From positions 1 through 37,540 of the forward strand of contig JALJEE010003266.1 in the NCBI GenBank assembly GCA_023231475.1: a stretch of 37,540 nucleotides of DNA, read 5' to 3'. This document shows positions 10,190 through 23,781 of the stretch, piece by piece (positions within the stretch are counted from its first letter, which is position 1; every line of letters starts with the position of its first letter). This stretch comes from Seison nebaliae. Its lineage: Eukaryota > Rotifera > Pararotatoria > Seisonacea > Seisonidae. Position numbers and translations under genes: made by a program. The notes below the pieces were generated by a model, which saw only the letters and a list, made by a program, of their open reading frames with translations, had not been told where the DNA came from and did not search any database.

Positions 10190-10981
10190 ATGGTCGTCAC
10201 TCGTCTTATGATTCTAGGTGCACCAGGATCTGGTAAAGGCACAATAGGAAAGAGAATTCTTAAACTTTTTCCCAAAATGACCACACTCGTCATGGGTGAC
10301 GTGCTACGACAAGAGATACGCAACAAATCAAGTAAAAATTTTTTGAATGAAAAATATAACGAATTTATTTAAAGAAATTGGTTTGAAGGTAAATGAAATT
10401 ATCAAGAGTGGTCAATTAGTTTCCGACGATGTCATCAATGAATTGATTAGTGTAAATTTGAAGAAATTTGATAGGAATAAAAATTTATTATTCGACGGAT
10501 ATCCTCGGACGGTGGAGCAAGCGGAATATTTACATAAATCCCAATATGACATTGAACATGTCATTCATGTCGATGTTCCTGATGACGAAATTATTAGTCG
10601 GATAACTGATCGTCTTTATCATCCGGGTAGCGGTCGAATTTATAATTTGTCATGGAATCCTCCAAAAAAGGAAGTCTCTTTTTAATTTCTTTGTCGTCAT
10701 TTAATCTTCATTTTATAAGGGACTAGATGATGTGACTGGAGAAAAATTAATTCGTCGTGACGATGACAAGCGAGAAGTGATTGAGGAACGATTATCAACT
10801 TATCATTCAATTACAGTGAACGTCATCGATTTTTATAAGTTAGGAATTTATCAATTACTCTTCATTATTCAATTTAACATTTTATTAAAGATCGAAGAAT
10901 CGACTTTCATCATTCGCAGGACGAGAGACAAATAAGATTTGGCCAGAAATTGATCAGTTTCTAAAAAAAGAATTTTTGTAA
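10190..10981 (+). CDS. AK3: Adenylate kinase 3-type GTP:AMP phosphotransferase
   Basis: Four exons, 10190-10331, 10375-10673, 10720-10838 and 10891-10981 (introns 43, 46 and 52 bases), encode 216 residues; human AK3 has 227. The P-loop GAPGSGKGT is at residues 10-18. It is followed by GDVLRQEIR of the AMP-binding region, FDGYPRTVEQAE (the DGFPRT signature, here with Tyr), and a long LID domain of the AK3/AK4 type: HPGSGRIYNLSWNPPK, then GLDDVTGEKLIRRDDDK. The end (FAGRETNKIWPEIDQFL) closely follows AK3. The LID has no zinc-binding cysteines. AK3 moves phosphate from GTP to AMP in the mitochondrial matrix and usually lacks a cleaved presequence, as here. AK4 is the alternative, but the NKIWP ending and intact catalytic residues favour AK3. 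The frame shifts between segments are introns, not damage. A poly(A) signal AATAAA lies at 11031. Confidence 0.92.
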
Positions 10982-11279
10982 AAAAAAATATTTCAATTTA
11001 TTTTTAAAAACTTTCAAATTTTGATAATTTAATAAATTATGGAAATTGTTCAATATAAAATTATTAAAAGTGATAAAACTTATTTAATAAGTTGAAAAAA
11101 ATTTCAAAAATGTTTGATTTGATTTTGTTGTTGGCTTAGTGGAATTATAAATGGATTTTTCACTTTTGAAATAAGAAGCTGAAATAAATTCAGACAATTT
11201 TCGGGGAATCGTTCTAAAAGAAATTCTTCTCGAAATATAAATTCGAAATATAAATTCTCTTATTAGTCATCAAATATTA

Positions 11280-12529
<1,250 letters not shown>

Positions 12530-12643
12530 ATGCGTTGAATTGGGAAAAGGATGAAGAGAAAAGATTGATAAATTATTATTTGTTGATGAATGTAATAAAA
12601 TTAAAAAGAATTGAGAAAAGAATTTTATAAATCGTTTTTGGCG

Positions 12644-13726
12644 TTAATTGAATAAATGAAAATATTCGATGACAAAAATTCGAAAGATTCGATTAATGTC
12701 AACAATGGACGGCCAATGTAATTGAGTTGCATCATCAGGTGTAGAGGAACGACTTCCTTTATGCCATTGTGGTGGAAAAGGAGTAGATATGAGATGGATA
12801 ACAGGAACGCCTAATTGCAAGAATGGACGATGATCATCATCAATGAATGAATGACGTAAAGCTGGATCGAAATAATTGTGTCGTTCGGATAAAGGATGTT
12901 TGAATAAATCATATTTGCCCATCAGACCTTCGATTGTTACAAATCGTTGATAAAGAAGATTTGTTTGTGAGAAGAATGAATGAAACATATTCGTTTTTGA
13001 TCCGATGAGATCTAAAAGAATTAATGTTTCAATACAATCGATTTGTGTATGATCAGTTTTTGAGCATTTGTCTGTTGCAACTTCATTTCTCCATTTCTCA
13101 GCGAGATGTCGAGAACCATATAATGAATCGGTGGCAGTCCAATCTTTGAAAGCTTCTTCTCCATCAAATAGAACGATTTGGAAATTGATGTTCTTTCGAC
13201 CGTAACGTTCAAATAATGGGGTTATCTCTTTAGCTAAATGCATTAAGATAGCGACGGGAATTGCTGAATCGACAGCGCCAATAAATTTCTCTTCTTCCAT
13301 AAATTTCGATTCATAATGTGCTGCCATTATTAATCGACGTCCTTTCGGTTCATGATTGGGTGGAGTGACAATGATATTTGTGAATTGTTTATAACCATTT
13401 GGTGTGAAATGATGGAAATCATCAAGATCCACTTGCCAATTCAATTGTGATTCAAAAAATCGGATAAGATAATCTTGTACGATTTTTATATTTGGAGTAC
13501 CGGACACTCGTTCCACCAGTAACGGTGTGGCTAAAGCTCTCAATTGATTCTCTTCATCTCCAGTACTCGTTTCGACACTTCTTTTCGATTTGGAGTTTGA
13601 ATTTAATTCTAATAAATTGGTAAATTCATTTTTATTTTTCGTCTCCAACATTCCAGAAGATGTGAGAATGAGATTGAATGTGCCAAAAAATAAAATAAAA
13701 TAAAATAAATAAATACAATTTCTCAT
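12644..13726 (-). CDS. QPCT: Glutaminyl-peptide cyclotransferase (intronless)
   Basis: A single frame of 360 residues starts at the ATG 13726-13724. An N-terminal hydrophobic stretch (YLFYFILFFGTFNLILTSSG) is a signal peptide, so the enzyme should be secretory. The zinc aminopeptidase-like fold is intact: MAAHYESK (133-141), GAVDSAIPVA with zinc ligand Asp153, FDGEEAFKDW with catalytic Glu190 and zinc ligand Glu191, LLDLIGS with Asp239, DDDHRPFLQLGVPVIHLI with Asp298, and PFPPQWHKG with Trp321 and zinc ligand His322. The enzyme turns N-terminal Gln (or Glu) of peptides into pyroglutamate, a common step in neuropeptide maturation. The glutaminyl cyclase of arthropods would be the expected counterpart. 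Absence of introns is unusual next to multi-exon neighbours. Confidence 0.92.
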   Translation of the reverse strand: MRNCIYLFYFILFFGTFNLILTSSGMLETKNKNEFTNLLELNSNSKSKRSVETSTGDEENQLRALATPLLVERVSGTPNIKIVQDYLIRFFESQLNWQVDLDDFHHFTPNGYKQFTNIIVTPPNHEPKGRRLIMAAHYESKFMEEEKFIGAVDSAIPVAILMHLAKEITPLFERYGRKNINFQIVLFDGEEAFKDWTATDSLYGSRHLAEKWRNEVATDKCSKTDHTQIDCIETLILLDLIGSKTNMFHSFFSQTNLLYQRFVTIEGLMGKYDLFKHPLSERHNYFDPALRHSFIDDDHRPFLQLGVPVIHLISTPFPPQWHKGSRSSTPDDATQLHWPSIVDINRIFRIFVIEYFHLFN

Positions 13727-14721
13727 CTTACTATTCGAGATCTGATATGTATCTTTTTCGAATAACTTTCTTTTCGATCGACTTTATTAAATAGTTGAGA
13801 TTATATAACTTCAACTCAAAATCGTGTCATTTATGTAGATTTGGTGGGAAAGTTTGATTGTTGATGAGTAGACAACCAACAAACGAAAGAGAAATAAATC
13901 GAAACAAAATTGAACAAATCGTATTTTATTTAGTGATATCAATTTGAAAGTATTAGCTCGTTTCTTTTTTTTTATATCAACTCCCAAGGACCACTACTCA
14001 ACAACGACAACTATTCACAATAACAATTTTTTTAAAGCAAAAATAATATTCTTCTTTTTCGCGAAAAATATTATATTGAAAGAAATTTATTAGGAATGAG
14101 AAAAGATGAGCGAATAAATGAATGAATGAATGAATGAATCTTCAATTAGTTCATATTCATACACTACTGATGAGAAAAGGAAGAGAAATGAGGAAAGAAA
14201 TAGTTGGACGGAAAGATAATTAATAAATACATTTCTATCAATTCATCACGTACATTCACTTTCGAATGACAAGACAAATAGAATCGACTCAAATTCAGGA
14301 AGAATGAATTTCTATTTTCTGCAAGATTTGGTTGTTGTTGTTGTTTTGAGAAAATATTAAGAAGATTCGGTAGACTAAAAAAAAAGCGTTTGAGAATGAC
14401 ATGTCACAAGAACAGGAATATGTTTGGAGAAAAAATTGGAAGAATGACGTTGAGAAAATAAATTACAGAAAAGTTGAAAGAAATTGTTTAATTGTGCAGA
14501 AAATATAAAAGAATTTTTATACTAAACAAATTTGATATCGACCAAAAATTTTTATTCAAAAATTTTTTTAATTGTCGAAATTAATTCATCGATTCAATTG
14601 TCGATTCATCGAAATTAATTGATGAATTTTTGTTTTTCGATGAAATTGTTGAAATTGAAATAGTTAACAGTTAAAAAGAAGTTCGCCTGTGAATTGAATA
14701 TAAACAATTATAATGTCTCTA
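13727..14721. other. Intergenic: QPCT promoter and PCYT2 3' flank
   Basis: Nearly 1 kb between two minus-strand genes. It contains a short AATG tandem repeat (14117-14139) and AT-rich sequence, including a palindrome-like ATTCATCGATTC/AATTGTCGATTCATCG cluster around 14580-14615. I see no coding region. Confidence 0.5.
14117..14139. repeat. AATG tetranucleotide microsatellite
   Basis: Nearly six tandem copies of AATG run without interruption in the non-coding stretch before PCYT2's 3' end. Confidence 0.85.
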
Positions 14722-16628
<1,907 letters not shown>

Positions 16629-17627
16629 CTTTTTATAAAGAAGACAGATAATTCTATGAAATGATCAATTTAATTCTACAATACGAGAAACTAATAACAA
16701 TTATTTCGAAATTAAAAGATTCCGTTAAAAAAAAGAGAGGAAATTTAAAAAAATTATAAAATTATTCTAGTCGAAAACAAAAGAATTCTTTATTTTCTTA
16801 ATTCAGTTTCCTTTCTTATAAGGAATAATTGAAAACGGAATTCAATTCCGTTTCGGTTGTGCCATTCGGTTACTTTTCATCTGTTCATTCAACGAGTAGA
16901 AGATATTACGATTATAGTTCAGATATTCAGTTTGTTTATAATCAGAACTGTTTATCGAACTAGTACGAAGAGCCTCCTTCCACCTCATTCCTTCCATAAT
17001 TGTGTGATAAGTTTACACGTCGATTCAAACGGAATACAAATACATCATTTTTTCCAAACAAACAATTTTGAAAGTTCATTCAAAATTGTCATATAAACAC
17101 AAAAAAGAAAGCATATTTAATTAGATTTTATTTTTAAACTATTAAATTTAACCACATCCACTTTTTGTCGGCATATTGGAAATGAAACGCATGGACATAA
17201 GTAGGGATTTATTCGCCGATTGCATGACCTTCAACATCATCTTGTCTATTATTGTAGATCTCACAGAAGAAGAAATTTCAACAGTCAAAATTAAAATTCA
17301 GCTCTTGTTTCGAATCATCTTCAAAATAGAAATCTCACAAATAATCATCACATAGAAAAATAATAAAATAGTAATCTGAGCAGCTCCTTTCTAAAAACAT
17401 TCTACTTATCTCAATTACGTAAATTTATCTTCTTATCTAACTCTAAACAACTACAGTTACTGTATTATTATCGTCTTCGACACTCGGTAGCTAACACTAT
17501 TAAAAGTTTAATAATGTTTCTTTTCGACATTTGTCATTGTCATCATCAACATTCAAATATAATGTTTTCTAAACAAATTTTATGTCATCAAATAAATTAT
17601 TAAAATTTTCTTTTTTACTTATTGAAA
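16629..17627. other. Divergent intergenic region between PCYT2 and the UBE2N-like gene
   Basis: One kilobase separates the two start codons, which point apart. It should hold both promoters. No coding sequence, RNA gene or clear TATA box was found. Confidence 0.45.
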
Positions 17628-18173
17628 ATGACGAAAACATCTCGCCGAATTACACATGTTAAAACATTTTATAGGAAATTTAATTGAATTTTATTTGAAA
17701 TTCTTTAGGAATTATCTTTATTACCCCGAATAAAATCATCAGGAATATCGGCCCGTGTAAATTCTTCAAATCTTCGTCACATTTTCGCAAAGATTATCGG
17801 ACCGAAAGCAACTCCATATGAAGGAGGTGTATTTAGATTGGAATTGTTTTTGACGGAAAAGTTTCCCTATGAGGCACCTAGAGTTTTGATGAAAACGAAA
17901 ATTTATCATCCCAATATCGATTCCATCGGACGGATTTGCCTTGATATTCTTGCAAGTTGCCGCTAATATCTAAAAAATTAATTAAAATCAATTTGAATTT
18001 CGATAGATAATTGGACACCTATATTAAATATAGAGAATGTTCTGATATCAATTCAATATTTAATAGCAACACCCAATATTGAAGATCCTTTGAATTTTTC
18101 GGCGGCAAATCATTGGAAGAAAGATCGAAAATCTGCAGAACAAACTGGTTTGAGAAATATTTTAAGATTTTAA
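17628..18173 (+). CDS. UBE2N-like ubiquitin-conjugating enzyme E2
   Basis: Three exons, 17628-17657, 17709-17955 and 18007-18173 (introns 51 and 51 bases), 147 residues. The UBC fold is complete: LPRI near the start, [36 protein letters not shown] with the HPN motif, GRICLDIL with the active-site cysteine at residue 87, exactly where UBE2N has it, then [20 protein letters not shown] and [18 protein letters not shown]. Of known E2s it most resembles UBE2N/Ubc13, which builds Lys63-linked chains with a UEV partner. Divergence is marked: Lys92 of UBE2N is Ala here, the D-K before W is N-N, and the C-terminus is changed. It may be a diverged paralogue rather than the main UBE2N, so I leave the symbol empty. 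Function as an active E2 is likely because Cys87 and HPN are kept. Confidence 0.82.
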
Positions 18174-18511
18174 AAATATTTGAATATCGTGCACAAAGAA
18201 TTCCATGCACAAAATTTACTTTCCTTTGGAATGTGTTCAACATTCTTCAATATCTCACAAGAACATTCTGAACATTTTGAAAAGAATTTACTCAACATAT
18301 TTTCCCTTTCTCTCTCTCTCTTTCTGTTTTAGCAAAGAATTTTACAAGAAAATATGCATTCCAATGAATTGATCGCTCAACATTCCATTGACATATTTTA
18401 CATTTCAATCCAATTAGTATTTAAGAAAAGTGACTACTATGATTTGATTATTATTTGATTAATTTTACTCACAACAACTCAAGTGACGAATAAATATTTG
18501 ATTAATAAAAA
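18174..18511. other. Intergenic: 3' UTR of the E2 gene and homeobox promoter
   Basis: A 338-base AT-rich gap containing a short CT run (about 18305-18325). No gene or clear promoter motif was seen. Confidence 0.5.
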
Positions 18512-19328
18512 ATGACAAAGAGATCAAGATCATCTTCTTCCGCTAATCATTTGCCGTTGCAGAAAGTTCGAAAGTTTCGGGGAAATAATTTAACAAATGA
18601 ATCCGTTCAAATCTTGACTAATTGGTACAACGAACATATTACCGATCCATATCCGAATAAGATTGAATCCGATCAATTAGCAGAATTATGTAGAATCGAT
18701 TCAAAAAAAGTTTATTTTTTTTTCTTATTCATAAATTTCAATTAATTATTTTCTTTTTATTTAGGTACGATGTTGGTTCAATAACAAACGAGCTCGAAAT
18801 AAAAGATCGAATAACGTTAGTAATAATCAGAGAAAGTATAATGAACATGTTAATGAACTCGAATTATTAGAAGTCAATTTACCAAGTCCAATAAGTAAAG
18901 ATGAAACAATTTCGGACGACAGCGGTATATCAGAAGAAAAACAAAATATTTCGGAATATTCAACTTTATCAATCACGCCATCCAATTATACAACGTGCAA
19001 CGATAATATTTACAATTTCATGAATTCAACATCAAACGAATCAGGAATAACTCAACCAACCATATTGTCAACTGAATCAGAATCAAAAGAAGAAGAACTT
19101 GGAGAATACGATAATCTTTTCGTCGAATGTTATAACAATGAATATTATCAATCATATCTTCAATATCTCAATTATATCTGGTATTTTCAATATTATCAAC
19201 AACTTCAATTAGGATCTCAAGGATTATCCAACGAACATCTAAATGATCAATCAAATTATCAATATTATTCATCGTATAGTCAAAATGATATCGAACAACT
19301 GAACAATACAAATTCTACAGAACACTAA
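18512..19328 (+). CDS. Divergent PBX/exd-like TALE homeodomain protein
   Basis: Two exons, 18512-18709 and 18765-19328 (55-base intron, phase 0), 253 residues. The homeodomain spans about residues 18-80. It carries the three-residue TALE insertion between helices 1 and 2 (EHITDPYPNKIE; PYP signature) and helix 3 VRCWFNNKRARNKR, with Trp, Phe, Asn51 and Arg53 kept. NKRxRxK is the PBC-class form (PBX/exd have WFGNKRIRYKK), but position 50 is Asn rather than Gly. The intron falls just before helix 3's VRCWF. The PBC domain found upstream of the homeodomain in true PBX/exd is absent: only 17 residues precede it. The C-terminal 170 residues are Ser/Asn/Tyr/Gln-rich with acidic stretches and may activate transcription. 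Likely a DNA-binding transcription factor derived from a PBC gene; other TALE classes fit less well. Confidence 0.78.
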
Positions 19329-19999
19329 AAATTTAATCTTTTGTTTTATATATCTATTTATTCTTAATTATATTCATTATTAAAAGTTTATTAAATTATT
19401 TTATTATTTTTTGACGTTTCGTTTTACAAAAAATTTCAGTCTTAATTCATTCTCTCGGACAATTAACTTATTAGAAATTTAAGTTGATAAGTGTAACTTG
19501 GTTAAAAGAAATTGGTAAAAAAACGGTAAATATTGTAAACTACTATAAGAAGTTTGATTTTGAAGTTTTTAAAAAAAAAGGAAAAAAATATTTAAAATTT
19601 CTTGATATTTAGTAAATGGAAAATATTGAATATTTTTTAAAAAAAGTTGTATTGAAGTGAAATTGTCAGTTGATTGAGTAGCTTCGTTTATAAAATTAAT
19701 GGTGTTCTCAAAATTAAGAAAACAACTGGGAAAATAATGTTAAACCGATTGGCAACGTCAGCAATTCTTTTGATAATAATAAATAATTGTAAACATTTTT
19801 TATTGAATAAAAAATTGAAATGCTTTTAAGATTTGAGTGATGTTTGTGATTGAAGTTTACCTAGAAACCTTTTTGAATAAATTGATTATGAGTGGAACGA
19901 ATTGTTATTTTTTTTGTTTTCTCTTTATTTTCTATATAACCGAAAATTGAAAAGTTAAGTAATATCTTTTTGAACATCAAAGGCTCCTTGTCTCGTACA
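19329..19999. other. Intergenic between the homeobox and dehydrogenase genes
   Basis: 671 bases of AT-rich sequence with several poly(A) and poly(T) runs. A possible TATA box (TATATAA, 19933-19939) lies 61 bases before the dehydrogenase ATG. No gene is seen. Confidence 0.45.
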
Positions 20000-21311
20000 A
20001 TGGATGTAGGTAAAATGGAGAAATTGGGGAATGTCGAACCGATTTTGGTTTTAGGAGGAACGGGATTTATGTCTGCACAATTATTACGAAGTTATTTGCA
20101 AAGAGAAGAGAAGCCGATGCATAATCGTCATGTCTATTTCCTTTGTCGTGGAAATTGGGATTGGGATGATGCCAACGATATTTTGCCTCATTTCACATTC
20201 ATCAAATTCGATCGACGACGAGACGATATCGATCAAGTTCTGAGTAAAGCGAATATCACAAGTAAATTATTTTCGTTCGTTATCGATTTCAGTTGTTATA
20301 AAGAAGAAGTCTGTCAACGAATCATTCCATTTATCAGACGAAGATGTCTACTTTATATTTTCATAAGTACTGATTCCGTTTATGATATGATAACTGAAGA
20401 TGAGATCGATGTATTGAAAGGAAAAAGAAGGAAAGAAAATGGGAAAAAGATGTGGGAAATCGAAGAAAAGGATTTGAATCATCAACAAGTGATGGAGAAA
20501 CGTCGGAAATCCGTTCAAGAGAAAGATTATTCAATGCAAAAATTTCTTTGTGAGAATTTAATAATAAAAGAATTCAGTCGATCAACCGTCGGTCATTATC
20601 TCATTTTTAGATTACCAGATGTAGTTGGTGCTCGAGATGGAACTCATCGATGGTGGATTTATCAATTGTTGATGCAATATTCCAATTATCCATTAGCTGT
20701 TTATAACCATAATCCGATAACGTCATTCGTCTACCATATGGATGTCAGTAATATTATACTTCATATAATCAATTATTATTCTACAGGTTTAATTATTCCC
20801 AAATCCATCATTATCAAATTAAAAAAAATATCGTAATGATTTTTTTTTACTTTTAGAAAATAACCGAAAATTATATGGACATTTAATCCAAGATCAAATT
20901 TTCAATTTAGCGACAGAAAATTTGAGTCTTGACCAATTGCTATATTCGATGGCACAATATTTGAATGTGGATGAACTGTTGTTGAGAAAGCAATCGTATG
21001 TAAAAGCAGTGACAGGTTATCCATCCATCGAATTCAATGGATCAATGTCGGTGGAGAAAGTTAAACGAATGTTGACAGTCGAATTTAGTCGATGGGAAGA
21101 TGTTGTGAAAGAAACGGTCGACTTCTTCGAAGCATCTCAACATGACGACAATTTTCTGGCTGTGATAGATGAAATTCTTACTGATAATTGGTTGCCAGGG
21201 AAAGAAGATAAAAAGTATTTTCTTCAACAATTACTCGATAGGAAGATGAATTTGACGAATAAAATGAGGTCGAAATTGAAAGAGTTGATGACTGAACTTG
21301 ATAAAAGTTAG
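20000..21311 (+). CDS. Extended short-chain dehydrogenase / NAD-dependent epimerase-like protein
   Basis: Two exons, 20000-20786 and 20857-21311 (70-base intron, phase 1), 413 residues. The start is the ATG at 20000, 14 residues before the fold begins. The N-terminal Rossmann motif is ILVLGGTGFMSAQLL (residues 15-29). The third glycine of the usual GxxGxxG is replaced by Ser. The catalytic triad is present: Ser/Thr in FISTDSVYDM (121-130) and Tyr177-x3-Lys181 in DYSMQKF. FRLPDVVGARDGTHRWW marks the substrate side, and the second exon supplies NLATENLSLDQLL and a C-terminal region typical of extended SDRs (VEKVKRMLTVEF). An extra charged segment (about 139-172) sits before the catalytic Tyr. 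A nucleotide-sugar or small-molecule oxidoreductase is likely, but the substrate cannot be told. It has no functional link to its neighbours. Confidence 0.8.
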
Positions 21312-23781
21312 ACACGGAAATTTTATTGTCTTCTAATTTAGAAGTTCTAAATGTTCCAAAATATTTTTATGTCAAAAAAATTTTCATAAGATGGTAATTG
21401 AAACCGTCGATAATAAAATGGTAATAAATGTCAAATATATTTCGTTTTAGGTAAAAGAAGAAAATCAAGACAAGAACTCTAAGAAGAAGGTCGAAGTGAT
21501 TGAGTATTGTCTTCGAATTTCTCTCCAATGAATTCGTAATTACCACTATTTAGGCAAGTAACAGAATTAATTTACTACGAAAAAACATCTCAAGGTAAAG
21601 ATTGATGAAGGAAAAAGTTGTTCATATAATTTTCATTTTATTACTCATCACAAACTATTATGACATACCTCTGCGATGTGGTTAAAAAGTTGAGAAATTG
21701 TAATTACATCAAGGACGTCTCTTCTCTTCTCTTTTGTCTACTAATAAATAATCAGAATTCGAATATTGATTTTTTTATTCTTATCATCTCAATATGATAA
21801 GATCAACTAATGAACCATAAGATGATTCGAAGTTATTCAGAAAAATTTGAGATTTCTTCCTGATTGATTTAATGAAATTGTTAAAGACATTCTTTTTCAC
21901 TAATGTTCATAATTTCATTCAGTAAGTAATCAGGAAATTTGTATAATACGAGAAATTATTGAATAAGAAACTAAAACTGAATTTGTTGTTAAGGAAATGG
22001 AAATCGAGACATTGAGTTCTCTAAACATTTATTGAGTTCCATACTATGAGCTCCACTAATATTTATCGATTTGACAACGAATTAAAGTTCTCAATCGAAT
22101 TTCAGGTTAGAAGATTTTTTGTCAATTTCAGAAATATTTATGTATCGTTATAACAACAATATCATATAAATGATAATCTATTTCATAAATAAACGATGAT
22201 CAATGTTAATGAAAGTAATGAAGATATTTGTAGAGAATGAGTTTCATTTAAAAATTTTTATTTCCAAGTCTTATTTCTAGAAGAAAATGAAATAAATTTA
22301 TGTAGTAAATGATGATTGGAAGTAAGATTAAACGTTTCGATATTTATATGAATTTTTCCTTCTAATAACAAATTATTCAAGAAGGAGAATACGTGATAAA
22401 AAATGACGACGATCCATTTCACGTGATTCACTAATATTTACGTAATATTTCATTCCTAATCGATAGGGTAACATGAACAAATAAAAATTATTATCATTTC
22501 CTAATAAAAACAGTTAATATTCATTGAAATTTATTCTATAGTTTTTTCCTTTACTTCTAATATACAAATTGTCTATTTATTCAAAGATTCATTAGTAAAT
22601 CAATATTCACATCAACAATATTATTACATATGAAAATGAGAATGTTTATAGTTCAGTTTAAGAAGAAATTACTGTCAATCAAAATCTCCTCATTCCATAA
22701 TAGTTCATTTACAAGTTTACGCAATCTATCCATCTACATTATTATGTATTATCTATTCATGCCTCTTTCGAATATGTGGAATTGGGAAGTTGAACGGAGT
22801 TTTATGTCCAAATTGGGAAATAAGTTGACCTATTTCTCTCACAATAAATTGAAGACGGATAATTCCATTTTTAATTTGACAAGAATAATCTTTTTTTTTT
22901 GAAATGATCTATGAATATTTATTTGAATATGGTAATGATTGAAATGTCAAATTTAAATGATTTCTTTTGTCTTCTCCAGATTTCGAGAAGTTCTTTCTTA
23001 TTATCTTTTTATATTGTTTAGAGTTCAAAAAAGTATTATTGATGAAATGGAATCAAACTTATATTATCTGTCAACTATGAATCCAGTTCTCTATCAATTC
23101 TTCCACCAATCTCAACAGTCACATCAATTTAGTCTGTTCAATCTCCATTCAAATCAATCAAAATCTTATGACGATTTTTCCCCATTTACAAATCCATCAA
23201 CATTTGGAGATTTTATCAATTTGTCATTAGTTATTATTAAACTTCCATTTTCAACTCTTCAATATCATATCAAGAAATTGAGGAACTCGTAACATTACTC
23301 TGAATATTTAATAAGAAAAATAAATACATATTTCAATAGGACAGCTTTGCATTTATTTATCGTTTGAAATTAAGCCTAGTTGTGTGCATGAGACAAATAA
23401 GATGATAATTAGTTCCGTAATTTTATGGGAGAGCAGGAATATTATAGTAAGAAATTGGTCAATGGAAAAGATATGATTTTATATATCTTACATATATCTC
23501 TTATTATTGTTAATAAAAAAATATATATATATTATTTTTTTTTAAATTTTCAATTCCATATTTTCGACCTTGTAACTCTTTCCTGATGATATTCATCGAA
23601 TTAATATCGTCTAAATCTTCTTTATGAAAATATTTTTCAACTCATAAGTCCGCCACGTGTCCCGGTATGAAGTGGCAAGAAAGTTTAAGCGTATCATGAA
23701 TTATGAATTCTTTTTTTTTTTTTATTCAACAATTGGCAGTCAAATCACTTAATTCTTCAACCAACATTAGAACTGCAAATT
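21312..23781. other. Gene-poor stretch before ALG5
   Basis: About 2.5 kb of AT-rich sequence. A small open frame at 23047-23292 is listed separately as doubtful. Short TA-rich and poly(T) runs occur near 23518-23545 and 23710-23722. I see no other coding signal. Confidence 0.5.
23047..23292 (+). CDS. Doubtful small open reading frame, 81 residues
   Basis: From the ATG at 23047 this frame reads MESNLYYLSTMNPVLYQFF, then a Ser/Gln/His/Asn-rich part (SQQSHQFSLFNLHSNQSKS), and ends after HIKKLRNS. The composition is more protein-like than in neighbouring chance frames and the low-complexity part resembles N-termini of transcription factors in this genome. No domain is recognised, and no second exon with a conserved frame was found downstream. 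It may be chance. Confidence 0.2.
   Translation: MESNLYYLSTMNPVLYQFFHQSQQSHQFSLFNLHSNQSKSYDDFSPFTNPSTFGDFINLSLVIIKLPFSTLQYHIKKLRNS

Noticed and set aside
10190-10981. Possible frameshifted adenylate kinase pseudogene
   Set aside because: The breaks fall exactly at GT...AG boundaries, and splicing out 43-52 bases restores the full AK3 protein, so these are introns.
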